DNA of 64,000 bases from JANNSX01 sp041397825 (lineage in GTDB: Bacteria > Pseudomonadota > Alphaproteobacteria > Rhizobiales > Hyphomicrobiaceae), in the NCBI GenBank assembly GCA_041397825.1, contig JAWKVX010000002.1:620001-684000 (forward strand), read 5' to 3'. A program made the position numbers and the translations under genes. The notes under the pieces were generated by a model that was not told the DNA's origin, searched no databases, and saw only the letters and a program-made list of their open reading frames with translations. This document shows, piece by piece, positions 25,957 to 34,990 of this stretch (position 1 is its first letter; each line of letters opens with the position of its first letter).

Positions 25957-26547
25957 TCAGAAGATCCGCTCGGGAATGCGGATGTTGTCGCCGGGCAGCA
26001 CGAGCCCGGCCGCCGCGACCGGCACCTCGCGCTCGACGGCATCGCCGTCACGACGGAGATAGACGGTGTCGGTCACCGCGCGATAGCTGTAGCCACCGGC
26101 CATGGCGACAGCATCGGGAAAGGTCATGCCGTTGCGGAATGTGAACTCGCCGGGATTGCGGACCTCGCCGTGCACATAGATGGGTCTGAGTTTGGCGGCC
26201 TGGAGTGTCACCTTCGGATTCTTGAGATAGCCCTGGCTCAGCCGGTCGCGAATGCGCACCGTCAGCTCGGCGATCGTCAGGCCGCGCGCCTCGACCTCAC
26301 CGACCAGCGGCAGCGCGACATGGCCGTTGCCGCCGACCTCGATGTCGCCCGAGAGCTGGTCCTCGCCGTAGACGACGAGCTTGAGCTTGTCGCCGACGAT
26401 CAGCCGATAGTCGTTGCCGAGGTCGCCCGACTGCGCACTCGTGAAGCCGGACGGCAAGGTTCCAGAGCTGCCGGCACACCCGGCGAGCCCCAGGCCCGTC
26501 AAGCCCAAGACAACGACCAAAACCGTCCCCAATCGCGTCCGCAGCAC
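25957..26547 (-). CDS. Wza/GumB-like polysaccharide export lipoprotein
   Basis: About 196 residues with a lipoprotein signal (lipobox LAGC) and a Poly_export domain YRLIVGDKLKLVVYGEDQLSG, then VALPLVGEVEARGLTIAEL. One SLBB-like domain follows with YVHGEVRNPGEFTFRNGMT and LRRDG near the end. It forms the periplasmic/outer-membrane export channel for exopolysaccharide. The GTG at 26547 was chosen because GGAGAG lies 7 bases upstream and the signal peptide starts at once; the in-frame ATG at 26664 would prepend about 39 residues without signal character. It is the first gene of the operon. Confidence 0.88.
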   Translation of the reverse strand: MLRTRLGTVLVVVLGLTGLGLAGCAGSSGTLPSGFTSAQSGDLGNDYRLIVGDKLKLVVYGEDQLSGDIEVGGNGHVALPLVGEVEARGLTIAELTVRIRDRLSQGYLKNPKVTLQAAKLRPIYVHGEVRNPGEFTFRNGMTFPDAVAMAGGYSYRAVTDTVYLRRDGDAVEREVPVAAAGLVLPGDNIRIPERIF

Positions 26548-26633
26548 AGCACCGCTCTCCGGAGGTCCTCGGGGCGAGGGTGGTGTCCGCCGCCCCGGGA
26601 GATTTCCCGTTGTGCTCGCATGCTGCAGGCGAC

Positions 26634-26664
26634 AACTTAGGCGTGAATTAATCACGCCATTCAA
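26634..26664 (-). promoter_or_regulatory. candidate exopolysaccharide operon promoter with inverted repeat
   Basis: The 19-bp sequence at 26640-26658 is a perfect inverted repeat, GGCGTGA-N5-TCACGCC. On the minus strand it is flanked by TTGAAT (26659-26664) and TAAGTT (26634-26639), weak -35 and -10 candidates. The inverted repeat would then fill a 19-bp spacer, an arrangement known from MerR-type promoters. The repeat is certain; its role as operator is inference. Confidence 0.4.
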
Positions 26665-26827
26665 TGATTTGGTATGGTTACTTGAGACTTAGAGATCGTC
26701 AGATGCCTGGACGCAGTCGCCGGTCCGACCCGAGCGCTGTTCGATCGGACAGACTCCGATCGGCGTTCTAGGTTGCGGGCATCGCCATTTCTTCGACCAA
26801 CCGGTGCCGACGAGGCCGGAAAAGGCT

Positions 26828-27727
26828 CTAGCGCCGTCGGCTGTTGAGGACGGTGCCCGTGACGATCAGGGCCGTGCCGATCACCGTCAGAACGCCGGGT
26901 AGCTCGCCGAAAACCAAGAAACCGATCGCCGTCCCCCAGACCAGGGCCGTGTACTCGACCGGCGCCAGTCGGGCGGCCTCGGCGCGGGCGAAGGCCGCAC
27001 CCAATCCCATATGACCGGCAAAGCCGAGCAGTCCCATCGCCACGAAGAGAGGATAATCCGACAGGGCAGGCTTGACCCAGACCAGCGCTGCCGGCCCGGC
27101 CAGGATCAACGCCGGGCCGACGCTGTGCATCAGGACGATGAACAGCAAGGCGTCTCTCTGCGCCCTGGCACGCAGCAATACCATCGACAGCGCGTAGGTC
27201 AGCGCCGAGCCGACGGCGGCGAGCGCCCCGAGCCAAGCCGCGCCCGAGTAGGCACTCCGCCCGATTTGGCCGCCGAGAATGACCAGCATGCCGAGAAGGC
27301 CGAGGCCGAGGGCCAAGCCGATTCTCCGGTCGATCCGCTCGCCGAGGATCAAGGCCCCGAACAGCACGACGAAGAATGGCGAGGCGAAGGAGACGCCGAT
27401 GGCATCCGCCAGCGGCAATACCGATAGGGCGTAGAAGAACAGCACGCCGGTCGCGGCCACCAGGACGGAGCGCAGGATATTCGCTCGGACCGTTTCGAAT
27501 GACGGCCAGCCGGCCCGCGTGACGAGCACGGCCGCCAGCGTGATGGCTGCACCGAACACGAACCGCAGAAAAGCCACCTGCAGCGTCGGATAGCGGCTCG
27601 ACGCCTCCTTGATGACGGCGTCCATCCCCGTCAACACGCCGATTGCGATCGCCGCCAGCAGGACCGGATTGACCGTCGCGAGCCAGCGCGGCGCGCCCGG
27701 CGTCGGTTGACCGGCGTTGTCGCTCAT
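26828..27727 (-). CDS. EamA/DMT family transporter
   Basis: A 299-residue protein with ten predicted membrane helices in two EamA repeats, the drug/metabolite transporter layout. Typical segments are GMDAVIKEASSRYPTLQVAF and, in the second repeat, VEYTALVWGTAIGFLVFGEL. The substrate is unknown. The ATG at 27727 (MSDNAGQ) was chosen because the first helix starts about 20 residues later; an in-frame ATG at 27874 adds 49 residues without family character. A second, distinct EamA gene lies at 29361-30290. Confidence 0.85.
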   Translation of the reverse strand: MSDNAGQPTPGAPRWLATVNPVLLAAIAIGVLTGMDAVIKEASSRYPTLQVAFLRFVFGAAITLAAVLVTRAGWPSFETVRANILRSVLVAATGVLFFYALSVLPLADAIGVSFASPFFVVLFGALILGERIDRRIGLALGLGLLGMLVILGGQIGRSAYSGAAWLGALAAVGSALTYALSMVLLRARAQRDALLFIVLMHSVGPALILAGPAALVWVKPALSDYPLFVAMGLLGFAGHMGLGAAFARAEAARLAPVEYTALVWGTAIGFLVFGELPGVLTVIGTALIVTGTVLNSRRR

Positions 27728-27821
27728 CTCGATAACCGGCCTTGCATTGTCCACGGGAAGCCGTGCCAACAAGCATGGACGGTGGCACCGGGCAAGCCCC
27801 GGTCGGCGAAGGAGGTTGTGG

Positions 27822-28190
27822 CTACATGCGATTGACGGTGGCGTGCTGGCGCACGATGTCATAGTCGCAAGCAATGCGATACGGGCGCTCGCGCGCGACG
27901 ATCACGACGTAGGGATCCCGTCCCGCCGCGCCTAGCACCGCTCGGCCGAGATCCCAATAGGGCTCGCCCTCGCTCGACCGGCCGATCGAGATGCGCATGT
28001 CGCTCGGCGTCGTCCATGCCGAGTAGGCCACCGCAATGTTGCGATTCGACGCCTCTCGCTCGCAGGCCTCGACCGCATCCTGTCGATAGGTATTGAGCAG
28101 AACCTCCGTCAGGGCAGAGCGTTCTACATACTCCTGGTATCCCACCTTGCCGACAGCCAGGAGACCGACGATCAGCACGAGACTGCGCAT
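27822..28190 (-). CDS. hypothetical membrane-anchored or exported protein
   Basis: A 122-residue protein starting MRSLVLIVGLLAVGKVGYQ, a signal or anchor helix, followed by a soluble domain with Cys43 and Cys108 and the stretches SAWTTPSDMRISIGRS and YVVIVARERPYRIACDYDI. No family is recognised. The same frame stays open upstream to 28973, but that part lies opposite the dehydrogenase gene and has no protein-like pattern. The ATG at 28190 is therefore taken as start. Confidence 0.6.
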   Translation of the reverse strand: MRSLVLIVGLLAVGKVGYQEYVERSALTEVLLNTYRQDAVEACEREASNRNIAVAYSAWTTPSDMRISIGRSSEGEPYWDLGRAVLGAAGRDPYVVIVARERPYRIACDYDIVRQHATVNRM

Positions 28191-28376
28191 GATCCAGACC
28201 TTCTCAGCACACTCCACCCGCGAGAGCAGCGGGCCCCACCTCGACAAGTTTCGTCTCGTAGGGTGAAGAAAGCGTTGCCCTCTCCGGATTCCGCAGGGCT
28301 GCCATGGTGCCGCGACTGCATTGCAATACGGTGCGATCGGGCCTAGGGGAGGAACATCACGTCGTGCCCACGAACC

Positions 28377-29357
28377 ATGCAGCCCTGGCGGATCGTCTTG
28401 AAGAAGCGTCTCGTCATCACCAGAAGACTGCCCGAGAGCGTCATCGAGCGGGCAACACGGCTGTTCGACACGGATCTCAACGCTGACGATCATCAGTATT
28501 CGGCCGACGAGCTCGCGCGGCGTCTCTCCGACGCGGACGCGGCGCTGATCTGCCTTCCCGATACGCTCGGCCGGCCCCTGATCGAACGTCTGCCAGAGCG
28601 CTTCAAGATCGTCTCGACCTTTTCCGTCGGCGTCGACCACATCGATGTCGCGGCCGCTCGCGAGAGAGGCCTCCGGGTCGGCAATGCACCCCACGGCGTG
28701 ACGATCGCGACGGCCGAGATCGCCATGCTGCTGATCCTCGGCGCTGCCCGGCGTGCGCCCGAGGGGGAGATGCTCATCCGCAACGGCCGCTGGAGCAATT
28801 GGACGCCGACCTTCATGCTCGGGCGCCGGCTCGACGGCAAGACGCTCGGTATCCTCGGCATGGGTCGGATCGGCCGGGCCGTGGCGAAGCGGGCACGCGC
28901 CTTCGATATGGTCGTCCACTACTGCAACCGCCGGCGCCTGCCGGCGAGCGAGGCGCAGGGTGCCGTCTATCATGCGACGCCGGAGAGCCTGGCAGCGGCG
29001 TCAGACGTGCTTTCGATCCATGCGCCTTCGACGCCCGAGACCCGGCACATCGTCGATGACCGATTGCTGAGCCACTTGAAGCCGGGCTCGATCGTCGTCA
29101 ATACCGCGCGTGGCGATCTGGTCGACGATGCCGCGCTGATCGCCGCTTTGCGGTCGGGTCAGGTCGGCTATGCGGCGCTCGACGTCTTCGAGGGAGAGCC
29201 GAGGATCAACCCCGGCTATCTCGCACTCGACAACGTCTTCCTGCTTCCGCACATGGGCTCGCAGACCATCGAGGCCCGGACCGAGATGGGCATGGAGGCG
29301 CTGGCGAACATCGAGGCTTATTTCGACGGGCGCGACCTGCCCTACCCGGTGGCGTGA
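28377..29357 (+). CDS. D-isomer-specific 2-hydroxyacid dehydrogenase (glyoxylate/hydroxypyruvate reductase type)
   Basis: A 326-residue NAD(P)-dependent dehydrogenase. The catalytic triad is visible: Arg in NTARGDLVDD, Glu in LDVFEGEPRINP and His in LLPHMGSQT. The cofactor Rossmann motif is LGILGMGRIGRAVAKRA, and FSVGVDHIDVAAA precedes it. GyaR/GhrB-type proteins fit best. The N-terminus normally starts KKRxxVTRxLP, so a TTG at 28398 may be the true start instead of the ATG at 28377. The EamA gene follows 3 bp later, implying cotranscription and possibly export of a related metabolite. Confidence 0.88.
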   Translation: MQPWRIVLKKRLVITRRLPESVIERATRLFDTDLNADDHQYSADELARRLSDADAALICLPDTLGRPLIERLPERFKIVSTFSVGVDHIDVAAARERGLRVGNAPHGVTIATAEIAMLLILGAARRAPEGEMLIRNGRWSNWTPTFMLGRRLDGKTLGILGMGRIGRAVAKRARAFDMVVHYCNRRRLPASEAQGAVYHATPESLAAASDVLSIHAPSTPETRHIVDDRLLSHLKPGSIVVNTARGDLVDDAALIAALRSGQVGYAALDVFEGEPRINPGYLALDNVFLLPHMGSQTIEARTEMGMEALANIEAYFDGRDLPYPVA

Positions 29358-29360
29358 GAG

Positions 29361-30290
29361 ATGGCGCGACCGGTCGCAGCAACGGACAAGCGCTCAACGT
29401 CTGCCGACGGCGCCGGCAGCGCCGCGCTCGTCCTGGTCGCCCCGACCATCTTCCTGATGCTTTGGTCAGGCGGCTATGCCGTTGCCAAGATCGCCCTGAA
29501 GCATGTCGAGCCGTTCACCCTTTTGTCGCTGCGCTATGGATGTGCGCTGCTGATCCTCCTGCCCTTGTTTCTCATTCTCCGGCCACCGGTGCCGCAGCGC
29601 TCGGCCCAGCTCGGCCATATCATGTTCGTCGGCTTTCTCATCCAGTGCGTCTATTTCGGCTTGAGCTATGTCTCCTTCTGGCTCGGCGCCTCGGCTGGCG
29701 CCGTGGCATTGATCGTCTCGCTGCAGCCGATCGTCGTTGGCATCCTGGCGCCGCTGTTCGTGGCGGAGCGCGTGACGGTCTGGCGGTGGATCGGGCTGTT
29801 GCTGGGACTCGCCGGCGCCGGCCTTGTCATCGGCTCGCGATCCGCCGTGGATGCCGGCAGTCTTTGGGGGGTGCTGGCTGCCGTTGGCGCTCTGTTCGGA
29901 ATGTCGACCGCCGCCATCTACGAGAAGCGCTTCGGCATCAACGCGCACCCTGTGACGAGCAATGTGCTGCAGTACGGCATCGGTTTCGCCATGCTGACGC
30001 CGATCGCACTGCAGATCGAGACCTACCGCGTCGCTTGGGATCTCGAGTTCCTCGCGGCTCTGGCCTATCTCGTCGTCGGCAACTCGCTCATCGCCTTGAC
30101 GCTACTGCTCGCCATGATCCGGCGCGGCGAAGCCTCTCGGGTTTCGGCTCTGCTCTTCCTGGTACCCCCGCTCGCCGCGCTGATCGCCTGGGCGCTGGTC
30201 GGCGAGGTGATGCCGCCGATCGCCTGGGCCGGGTTGGCGTTGGCTGCCGTCGGCGTCGCGCTGGCGACGCGTTTTGGTTCGGCTCGCTGA
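29361..30290 (+). CDS. EamA/DMT family transporter
   Basis: A 309-residue integral membrane protein with ten predicted helices and two EamA domains. The first shows LMLWSGGYAVAKIALKHVEP, and the second LLFLVPPLAALIAWALVGE. It is 3 bp downstream of the hydroxyacid dehydrogenase, so both come from one transcript. The substrate is unknown. Confidence 0.87.
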   Translation: MARPVAATDKRSTSADGAGSAALVLVAPTIFLMLWSGGYAVAKIALKHVEPFTLLSLRYGCALLILLPLFLILRPPVPQRSAQLGHIMFVGFLIQCVYFGLSYVSFWLGASAGAVALIVSLQPIVVGILAPLFVAERVTVWRWIGLLLGLAGAGLVIGSRSAVDAGSLWGVLAAVGALFGMSTAAIYEKRFGINAHPVTSNVLQYGIGFAMLTPIALQIETYRVAWDLEFLAALAYLVVGNSLIALTLLLAMIRRGEASRVSALLFLVPPLAALIAWALVGEVMPPIAWAGLALAAVGVALATRFGSAR

Positions 30291-30337
30291 GTGATGGACG
30301 AGCTCGGTCGTCACGAACGGACCCGGAGAACCGAGGC

Positions 30338-30883
30338 ATGTTGAAGGCGATTGCAGCTCTCACGATACTCCTGGTCGCAAGTTTCGCATCCGCCGACGCG
30401 CGGGCCGAGGCTTCGGAGCTGTCGACCAAGGCGGAGGCCCACGGCATTCACGTCGCGACTTGGCAGGCGGACACCCGAGTCAGCATCACGAAGTCCGATG
30501 CCGCCGTGCTTCTCGACGTCACCTGTCCGTTCGGCATCGACCGGGGTGTCCTGCGAAGGACCGAGGCGGCCTGGCCGGCCGGAATTCGCCTCCGCCTCAC
30601 CTTGCAAGGCCTGGAGCGCCTCGAGGTCGTCGCCGGCAGGATCGCCATCCGATCGTGGGTCCAGCGCGGCCCTGACCGCCGAATCCATGCCACGGTGGAG
30701 GATGGCACCAGCATGAGGACGCTCGAGCCCGACAGCCCCTATTGGACGTCCATCCTCGTCGTCCCCGACGAGCGAGATCCGGATCGGCTCGCCAGGTCCT
30801 TCGAGGTGACGCTGCCGCGCCGGATCTTCGCCGGGAACCCGGAAGAGATCACAGTCCGCTGGGTCGATTTTTTCCGGCAATAG
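30338..30883 (+). CDS. exported protein of unknown function
   Basis: A 181-residue protein with a clear signal peptide (MLKAIAALTILLVASFASAD, cleavage near ARAEA). The mature part contains one Cys (LLDVTCPFGIDRG), the charged stretch RLRLTLQGLERLEVVAGRIA and a beta-rich C-terminus ending VRWVDFFRQ. I recognise no family. GGAG lies 12 bases before the ATG. The frame remains open upstream through the preceding EamA gene, but that part is a shadow. Confidence 0.6.
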   Translation: MLKAIAALTILLVASFASADARAEASELSTKAEAHGIHVATWQADTRVSITKSDAAVLLDVTCPFGIDRGVLRRTEAAWPAGIRLRLTLQGLERLEVVAGRIAIRSWVQRGPDRRIHATVEDGTSMRTLEPDSPYWTSILVVPDERDPDRLARSFEVTLPRRIFAGNPEEITVRWVDFFRQ

Positions 30884-30923
30884 GTCCGATTGCCAATCCA
30901 CGTGTTGCCGGATCGCCCGGCCC

Positions 30924-32021
30924 TCATCCCATCCGCTTGTAGCGGCGCATCACCTCGACAAGACGTCCGTGATCGATGGCACGGCAGACGTATCCCGACG
31001 GCTTCACGGTCGGTGTATCCTCCGCCGCCAGCATCGCGTTGACGACCGATTCCTCGATCGCCTCGACGGTCGCTTGGTAGATCGGATCGAAGATGTCGTC
31101 GTTGATCGCCTCGAAGGCGAGGTGTCCGGGCGCGAAGTCCAGCATCGACATGCGATTGGCGGTCGAGAAGGCGAGGAAGATGTCGCCTGAGCCGTTGCCA
31201 CCCACCGTGCCGCCGCGGCCGATACCGATCGACGCGCGTTTCGCCATACGGCGAAGCTGGTGCGGCAGCATCGGCAGGTCGGTGCCGACGACGACGATGA
31301 TCGAGCCCTGCTCGCGCTTGTCGAACAGCGTATCTTCGACGAGGTGCTTGCCGACCGGCACGCCGAGCACCGTCAGCCAGTCGCGCCGGCCGTGATTGGC
31401 CTGCACCAGCGCGCCGACCGTGTAGGACTTGCCGTCGACCTCGAGCTTTCGGGACGACGTGCCGGTGCCGCCCTTGAACTCGTAGGCGATCATGCCTGTC
31501 CCGCCACCGACATTGCCCTCGGCGACCGGCCCGCTTCGGGCGTTGTCGAGTGCCTCTCGCGCCAGCGCCTCGGTCACATGCAGTCCGTTGATGTCCGAGA
31601 GCACGCCGTCATAGGTCTCGGCGACGACCGGCATCGCCCAGACATGCCCGGAGTTCCATTGCGGGGCATAAGTGTCGATCGTCCAACGCACGGCCGCGTG
31701 ATGCACCATGCCGACGGAATGCGTATTGGTGATGCAGATCGGGCCGATGAAGTAGCCGCCATCCTCGATCCAGTGGGTGCCGGTCATCTCACCGTTGCCG
31801 TTGAGCTGATGAAAACCCGCCCAGACCGGGCGCGGTTCGGCGTCGCCCAGCCGGGGGAGGATCGCCGTCACGCCGGTTCTGACTTGAGGCTTGGCTGCCG
31901 GACCGCCTGAGACCAATGTCGCGAGTCCGACGCCGACGCCAGGCACGTCCGTGATGGCGTTATGGGCGCCGGTCTCTCCCGGAAAGGGCAAGCCCAGCGC
32001 GCGGCCGCGCAATTTCGTCAT
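30924..32021 (-). CDS. P1 family peptidase (DmpA/BapA-like aminopeptidase)
   Basis: A 365-residue Ntn-fold hydrolase of the DmpA/BapA group, which autoprocess into alpha and beta chains and release D-amino acids, amides or beta-amino acids. The start AHNAITDVPGVGVG is typical, as are TGVTAILPRLG and GTGMIAYEFKGGTGTSSRK. The probable self-cleavage site with its nucleophile serine is in GGNGSGDIFLAFSTAN. The ATG at 32021 was chosen because GGGAGG precedes it at 8 bases. It is divergent from an APC permease across 429 bp, which suggests paired uptake and hydrolysis of amino-acid derivatives; that is inference. Confidence 0.88.
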   Translation of the reverse strand: MTKLRGRALGLPFPGETGAHNAITDVPGVGVGLATLVSGGPAAKPQVRTGVTAILPRLGDAEPRPVWAGFHQLNGNGEMTGTHWIEDGGYFIGPICITNTHSVGMVHHAAVRWTIDTYAPQWNSGHVWAMPVVAETYDGVLSDINGLHVTEALAREALDNARSGPVAEGNVGGGTGMIAYEFKGGTGTSSRKLEVDGKSYTVGALVQANHGRRDWLTVLGVPVGKHLVEDTLFDKREQGSIIVVVGTDLPMLPHQLRRMAKRASIGIGRGGTVGGNGSGDIFLAFSTANRMSMLDFAPGHLAFEAINDDIFDPIYQATVEAIEESVVNAMLAAEDTPTVKPSGYVCRAIDHGRLVEVMRRYKRMG

Positions 32022-32450
32022 CTTCACTACCTCCCTGTCTGCGAGGCCCTGGCGGTGCGAGAACCTGGTTCGACATTGCGCCAGCCCGGGGCCAGATAAC
32101 AACCCTGCCCTTCCGGCACCGAGGCGATGTCGGCACCCGGTCGGCACATCTCCCCCTTTTGGAGATGAATTCCTCATTTCGAGCCATGGGTCCAGCGCTG
32201 CAGATCGTGTCAAGCTCCCCTTCATTGGTGAGTGCGGCGGTGGAGACCTGCTGTTCGCACGTGCCAATAGACCGCGGTCGGGGGGCCCGGTCGGGTTGAT
32301 TGGACAGGGAAGGATGGCGTCAGGGTCCGCTCGGCTACGCGAGCGCGCCAGGATCCGCCATCACGAGCCTGACATGGGCTCCGTCCGAACGTTGCTTCGT
32401 GCCTCCCGCTCGACGTGAACTTGTTGGGCCCATTTTCGGGAGGACGACAA
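32022..32450. promoter_or_regulatory. divergent intergenic region, peptidase/APC permease
   Basis: A 429-bp non-coding gap with outward-facing promoters expected. I see an inverted repeat with 7-bp perfect arms, CATCTCC-N7-GGAGATG, at 32147-32167, immediately followed by an AT-richer stretch. This is a possible operator or small hairpin. No gene of convincing pattern is present. Confidence 0.4.
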
Positions 32451-34190
32451 ATGGCCAATGCGACGGATACTGCCGGCGTGGCCGGCGGCGGTGGCGAGCT
32501 CAGGCGCGCCATCGATTGGACGGGTGCTTTCTGGGTGGCGAGCGGCGTCCCCGCGCTCGTGCTGTTCTCGATCGGCGGCATCGGCGGACTGGCGGGAACC
32601 GCGGCCTTTCTCGTCTGGATCATCTCGATGGTGATGGGCTTCATCCAGTCTTTCACCTATGCCGAGATCTCCGGACTGTTTCCGAACAAGTCGGGTGGCG
32701 CCTCGGTCTATGGCGCGACCGCCTGGCTGCGCTATGGCAAGCTGCTCGCCCCGGTTTCGGTCTGGTGCAACTGGCTCGCCTGGACCCCGGTCCTCTCTCT
32801 CGGCTGCGCCATCGCCGCCGCCTATATCATCAACGCCGTGGCACCGCTGCCGGTGTTCGGCGCCGACAGCCCCGAGGTCAAGGCCTGGCTCGCCGATGCG
32901 GCCAATGCGACGGCCATCACCGGCAAGACGGTGGAGGAATCGACGCAGCTCGCCATCGACGCCCTGGTTGCCGGCGCGACGCCGGCTCTGAGGAGCTGGG
33001 AGCTGGCCGGTGGCAGCGTCTTCGGGCTCGCCACCTGGTCGATCAACAGCTACTTCGTCATCGGCGCCGTTCTCATGCTGATCGTCTTCGCCATCCAGCA
33101 TCGCGGCATTCTCGGCACCGCCAGCGTGCAGAAGTGGATCGGGCTGCTCGTCATCATCCCGATGCTCATCGTCGGAATCGTGCCTTTGCTCAATGGCTCG
33201 GTGAACTACGACAACTTCGTCAATCCAGTGCCGGCGACGGGCAATTGGGAGATCGGCGGCTGGACCTACTTCTTCGCCGCGCTCTTCATCGCCGCCTGGT
33301 CCACCTACGCCTTCGAGACGGCGATCTGCTACACGAGCGAGTTCCGCGATCCCAAGCGTGACACCTTCAAGGCGATCTTCTACGCGGGCCTGCTCTGCCT
33401 GCTGATCTACTCGCTGGTGCCCTTCACCTTCCAGGGTTTCCTCGGCGCCGCCGGCATGGTGGAGCCCGGCATCGTCAACGGCGACGGCGTCGCCAATGCG
33501 ATGGCCCGGATGGTCGCGGGAGGCGAAGGCCTGATCGAGCGCATCTTCGTCATGATCATGATTCTGGCCCTCATGCTGGCGATCATGACGGCAATGGCCG
33601 GCTCGTCGCGGACGCTCTACCAGGGCTCGGTGGACGGCTGGCTGCCCAGTTATCTGACCCACGTCAACAGCCACGGCGCTCCGACACGGGCCATGTGGAC
33701 GGATCTCGTGTTCAATCTGTTCGTTCTCTCCGTCGCCGTCGCCGATGCCACGGGCTTCTTCACGATCCTGGCCATCTCGAACTGCGGCTACATCGTGTTC
33801 AACTTCCTGAACCTCAATGCCGGCTGGATCCATCGGGTCGACAGCGGCCACATCGAGAGGCCTTATCGTGCGCCGACGATCATCCTGGCGTTGGGCACGA
33901 TCCTCGCCTTCGTCAACGCCTTCTTGATGGGGGCGGGTGCGAAAGCGTGGAATCCGAATATCAACGTGCTGCTCTGGGCGCTCATCATTATCGCGGCCAT
34001 CATCCCGATCTTCATCTATCGCCACTACATCCGTGACGGCGGACGCTTCCCCGACCACATGCTGACGGATCTCGGCCTCGAAGGTCAGAATCTCGGTGAG
34101 CGCAAGGCGGGCATCATGCCCTATGTGGTGATCCTCGCCGGTATCGCCGTGGTGTTGATCGCCGATCGGCTGTTCCCACTGCCGGGCTGA
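32451..34190 (+). CDS. APC family amino-acid/amine permease
   Basis: A 579-residue transporter with about 12-14 membrane helices. The family motif region is SGLFPNKSGGASVYG, followed by LRYGKLLAPVSVWCNWLAWT, and a consensus helix end reads FETAICYTSEFRDPKRDTFK. A periplasmic insert of about 60 residues follows helix 3. The ATG at 32451 has GGGAGG 7 bases upstream and is preferred to an ATG at 32415. Substrate is unknown. The gene ends 39 bp before a strong hairpin terminator. Confidence 0.87.
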   Translation: MANATDTAGVAGGGGELRRAIDWTGAFWVASGVPALVLFSIGGIGGLAGTAAFLVWIISMVMGFIQSFTYAEISGLFPNKSGGASVYGATAWLRYGKLLAPVSVWCNWLAWTPVLSLGCAIAAAYIINAVAPLPVFGADSPEVKAWLADAANATAITGKTVEESTQLAIDALVAGATPALRSWELAGGSVFGLATWSINSYFVIGAVLMLIVFAIQHRGILGTASVQKWIGLLVIIPMLIVGIVPLLNGSVNYDNFVNPVPATGNWEIGGWTYFFAALFIAAWSTYAFETAICYTSEFRDPKRDTFKAIFYAGLLCLLIYSLVPFTFQGFLGAAGMVEPGIVNGDGVANAMARMVAGGEGLIERIFVMIMILALMLAIMTAMAGSSRTLYQGSVDGWLPSYLTHVNSHGAPTRAMWTDLVFNLFVLSVAVADATGFFTILAISNCGYIVFNFLNLNAGWIHRVDSGHIERPYRAPTIILALGTILAFVNAFLMGAGAKAWNPNINVLLWALIIIAAIIPIFIYRHYIRDGGRFPDHMLTDLGLEGQNLGERKAGIMPYVVILAGIAVVLIADRLFPLPG

Positions 34191-34228
34191 GCAATCACCT
34201 GCCGGCTCGGCGCCGATCGCACGTAAAA

Positions 34229-34251
34229 GGGGCGGCCCTCGGGGCCGCCCC
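34229..34251. terminator. bidirectional hairpin terminator between the permease and mscL
   Basis: A perfect 10-bp stem (GGGGCGGCCC and its complement GGGCCGCCCC) with a 3-base loop. On the minus strand it is followed by CTTTTACG, giving a T-run for mscL; on the plus strand TCATCATTT follows. It sits between the convergent gene ends at 34190 and 34279. Confidence 0.8.
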
Positions 34252-34278
34252 TCATCATTTCAGGTCGCTGCGGAATGG

Positions 34279-34686
34279 CTATTTCTTCACCAGCGCGTTG
34301 CGGATTTCCTCGAGGAGAACCTCGCTACGCGGCGGTGCTGGCGGTGGTGCCGCGTCCTTCTGCTTCTCGACCATCTTTTTCGCCGAGTTGACCGCCTTCA
34401 CGAGCATGAACACGGCCCAGGCGATGATCAGGAAAGAGATGATGTTGTTGAAGAACGTACCGATGCGAATGGCATTCGGCTTACCTTCGGCATCGGCCCC
34501 GCCGAGCGGGATCTGGATGTTCGAGAAATCGACGCCACCGAGCATCTGTCCGATCGGTGGCATGATGACGTCGTTGACGAGCGAGCTGATCACGGTGCCG
34601 AAGGCGGCGCCCATGATGATGCCGACCGCCATGTCGATCATGTTGCCCTTGATGGCAAATTCACGGAATTCCGAGATGATTCCCAT
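34279..34686 (-). CDS. mscL: large-conductance mechanosensitive channel
   Basis: A 135-residue protein of normal MscL length. The N-terminal amphipathic helix IISEFREFAIKGN leads into TM1 MAVGIIMGAAFGTVISSLV, with the gate glycines and alanines, and TM2 is FNNIISFLIIAWAVFMLVK. The C-terminal helix has the usual charged bundle. It opens on membrane tension to release solutes during hypo-osmotic shock. It is monocistronic and ends at the shared terminator. Confidence 0.95.
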   Translation of the reverse strand: MGIISEFREFAIKGNMIDMAVGIIMGAAFGTVISSLVNDVIMPPIGQMLGGVDFSNIQIPLGGADAEGKPNAIRIGTFFNNIISFLIIAWAVFMLVKAVNSAKKMVEKQKDAAPPPAPPRSEVLLEEIRNALVKK

Positions 34687-34990
34687 TGCTCTCCCCTAGT
34701 TTAAGCAGCTCGCTCACCCATTGCCTTACGCCAGCCGACGACCGCAAGACCGGCCTTCCGAGGACAGAGCGAATCGCGCCGCATCTTAGGGGAGGCCGTC
34801 AAGATCATCAAACTCTTGGACAATCAGAACCTCTAGGGTTCGAAGATCGTGCTGGACGTCCGGCTCGGGGCCTGTACGTAGTGCAGTTGCGTAGCGGCAG
34901 GGGGCTGGACGCCGCTATCCCACCACATTCAACGCCGAATGAGGCTATTCTGGCCGAACGCCACCACCACCGGATCGTCGGGAGCTTGCC
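34687..34990. other. intergenic region, mscL/symporter pair
   Basis: A 304-bp gap between the divergent mscL and the DUF4212-like gene. I see no gene, repeat or named promoter consensus. A GGGAG before the ATG at 34991 serves as Shine-Dalgarno. Confidence 0.5.

Noticed and set aside
27822..28973. Extension of the small hypothetical gene to 383 codons
   Set aside because: The added part is antisense to the hydroxyacid dehydrogenase; a signal-like start at 28190 is better.
30874..30911. Possible hairpin CCGGCAA...TTGCCGG between convergent genes
   Set aside because: The loop is 24 bases and no T-run follows on either strand, so a terminator is not supported.
32361..34058. A 565-codon minus-strand frame opposite the APC permease
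   Set aside because: Asp/Glu/Arg/His-rich composition is the complement of membrane-helix codons; no start signal.
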